From: DATCDR01 sp036510575
GTDB taxonomy: Bacteria > Actinomycetota > Acidimicrobiia > Acidimicrobiales > Bog-793
Length of the DNA stretch: 7,259 nt
NCBI GenBank assembly: GCA_036510575.1
Contig: DATCDR010000222.1
Span: 1 to 7,259, forward strand
Reading direction: 5' to 3'
The notes beneath the pieces are model-generated. The model made no database searches. It saw nothing but the letters and a program-made list of their open reading frames with translations, and was not told the DNA's origin. Numbering within the stretch: position 1 is the stretch's first letter; every line of letters starts with the position of its first letter. The translations under genes and the position numbers were made by a program. Shown here piece by piece: positions 6,325 through 7,259 of this stretch.

Positions 6325-7085
6325 GGCAAGCAGTTCGAGCTGGCACCGCGCCGGGCGCGCTCGGTGCGCCGCTGCCTACTGGCAAGGAGAAGCTCGAGAA
6401 GGTCCAGCAGATGTTCGACGAGGTCGCCCCGCGCTACGAGCTCGTGAACACGGTGATGACCTTCGGCATGGACCGCTCCTGGCGCCGACGAACGATCAAC
6501 GCGCTCGCGCTCCGTCCTGGAGCACGCGTCCTCGATCTCGCGTGTGGGACAGGTGACCTTGCACGCGAGCTGTACGAGCGCGGCTACCAGTCAGTCGGGC
6601 TCGACCTCTCCGAAGGGATGTTGCGTGCGGCACATGACGTCGCGGCGCCACTCCTCGTGAGCGACGCCGCGGCTTTACCCTTCGCCAACTCGTCCTTCGA
6701 GGGAGTCGTCTCCGGTTTTGCGCTCCGCAACATCGCAGAGCTGCAAGCGAGCTTCGACGAGTGCGCGCGTATCACGAGGTCACTCGGCCGAGTCGCCCTG
6801 CTCGAGGTCGACCGGCCTTCGAACCCGCTTGTCCGCGTCGGCCACGACGTCTGGTTCAAACACGGGGTCCCACGCATCGGAGCGCTGCTCTCCGTACGCG
6901 AGGCCTACCGTTATCTGCCTCGGTCAGTCGAGTACCTGCCGCCGCCACCTGAGCTCGCCGTGATGCTCGAAAAGGCAGGCTTCACCCACATCGAGCACCG
7001 GAGCGTGATGCTCGGGACCGTACAGATCGTGACCGCGACGCGCCTGCCGAGAACGAGCGAGCCGGAAGCACACCTCGAATCGTGA
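6321..7085 (+). CDS. menG: Demethylmenaquinone C-methyltransferase MenG (UbiE/MenG family)
   Basis: A 254-residue SAM-dependent methyltransferase of the UbiE/MenG family, which carries out the last step of menaquinone synthesis, C-methylation of demethylmenaquinone. The family motif VQQMFDEVAPRYELVN is at 28-43, followed by GMDRSWRRRTI. The SAM motif I is VLDLACGTGD at 70-79, GLDLSEGML at 93-101 is motif II, and DAAALPFANSSFEGVVSGFA with LRN at 136-137 is the characteristic third region. YRYLPRSVEYLPPP and a final KAGF complete the fold. The usual KPGG turn is replaced by RSLG at 153-156. It has about 20 extra N-terminal residues. The GTG start at 6321 overlaps the stop of the preceding membrane-protein gene (GTGA), and its own stop overlaps the next start the same way. 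I prefer MenG over UbiE because the next gene looks like a menaquinone-pathway isochorismate synthase and the window looks actinobacterial. Confidence 0.9.
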   Translation: MRQAVRAGTAPGALGAPLPTGKEKLEKVQQMFDEVAPRYELVNTVMTFGMDRSWRRRTINALALRPGARVLDLACGTGDLARELYERGYQSVGLDLSEGMLRAAHDVAAPLLVSDAAALPFANSSFEGVVSGFALRNIAELQASFDECARITRSLGRVALLEVDRPSNPLVRVGHDVWFKHGVPRIGALLSVREAYRYLPRSVEYLPPPPELAVMLEKAGFTHIEHRSVMLGTVQIVTATRLPRTSEPEAHLES

Positions 7086-7259
7086 GCACTACCTCCTTGG
7101 AGTTCGTAGACGAGCACGGCACCGCAGTCGAGCCGTCCGAGTGGTCATTCGCATCGAGAGCCTGCTCCGAGCGCGAGTTCGCGGGCATCGCCGCGGCCGC
7201 CAGGCGATCAGGTCGGGTGCTCGAGCGCGACGGGCTCGCGGTCTTCGCGCTCGGGACCG
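7082..7259 (+). CDS. menF: Probable isochorismate synthase, N-terminal fragment (runs off the right edge)
   Basis: Fifty-nine codons are visible from a GTG at 7082 that overlaps the menG stop as GTGA; the frame is open to the window end. The stretch REFAGIAAAARRSGRVLERD (34-53) followed by GLAVFALGT resembles the N-terminal region of chorismate-using isochorismate synthases (MenF/EntC type), which convert chorismate to isochorismate at the first committed step of menaquinone synthesis. The catalytic chorismate-binding domain would lie downstream and is not seen. The menG neighbour supports a menaquinone role. It could instead be another chorismate-binding enzyme such as a salicylate or aminodeoxychorismate synthase, or an unrelated protein. 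Confidence 0.55.
   Translation, partial: MSTTSLEFVDEHGTAVEPSEWSFASRACSEREFAGIAAAARRSGRVLERDGLAVFALGT

Overview
The window is a gene-dense, high-GC bacterial segment. It carries a partial gene on the minus strand and, divergent from it, a tightly packed plus-strand run of six long genes. High GC, frequent GTG/TTG starts, few clear Shine-Dalgarno sequences, stop/start overlaps and a menaquinone pathway all point to an actinobacterium. The FAD and radical-SAM proteins would suit an aerobic or facultative chemo-organotroph or mixotroph. An Acidimicrobiia-type lineage is possible but cannot be proven from this sequence.

Layout. Positions 1-539 (minus) hold the first 179 codons of endonuclease III (nth); its C-terminal iron-sulfur segment lies beyond the left edge. 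Positions 540-760 are the divergent control region. It has a -10-like TAGATT 7 bases before the nth ATG. On the plus strand it has a possible 19-codon leader ORF (705-764) whose stop overlaps the rlmN start as GTGA. Then follow rlmN (761-1837), glcD (1853-3334), glcE (3331-4551), glcF (4551-5945), an unrecognised small four-helix membrane protein (5962-6324), menG/ubiE (6321-7085) and the start of a gene that is probably isochorismate synthase, menF (7082 to the right edge).

How the genes fit together. GlcD, GlcE and GlcF form a membrane-associated glycolate (or D-2-hydroxyacid) dehydrogenase that passes electrons from FAD through iron-sulfur clusters to the quinone pool. MenF (first committed step) and MenG (last methylation) make menaquinone, the likely acceptor in such a bacterium. 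One transcription unit may therefore couple a quinone-reducing dehydrogenase to synthesis of its quinone. RlmN, a 23S rRNA/tRNA methyltransferase, leads the unit without an obvious functional link. Gaps between plus-strand genes are 15-16 bases or negative, and I see no terminator between them.

There are no tRNA or rRNA genes, CRISPR arrays, insertion sequences or phage genes. This is mostly a conserved housekeeping and metabolic region. The points worth a second look are the unknown membrane protein between glcF and menG, the coupled leader ORF before rlmN, and the glc-men gene linkage.
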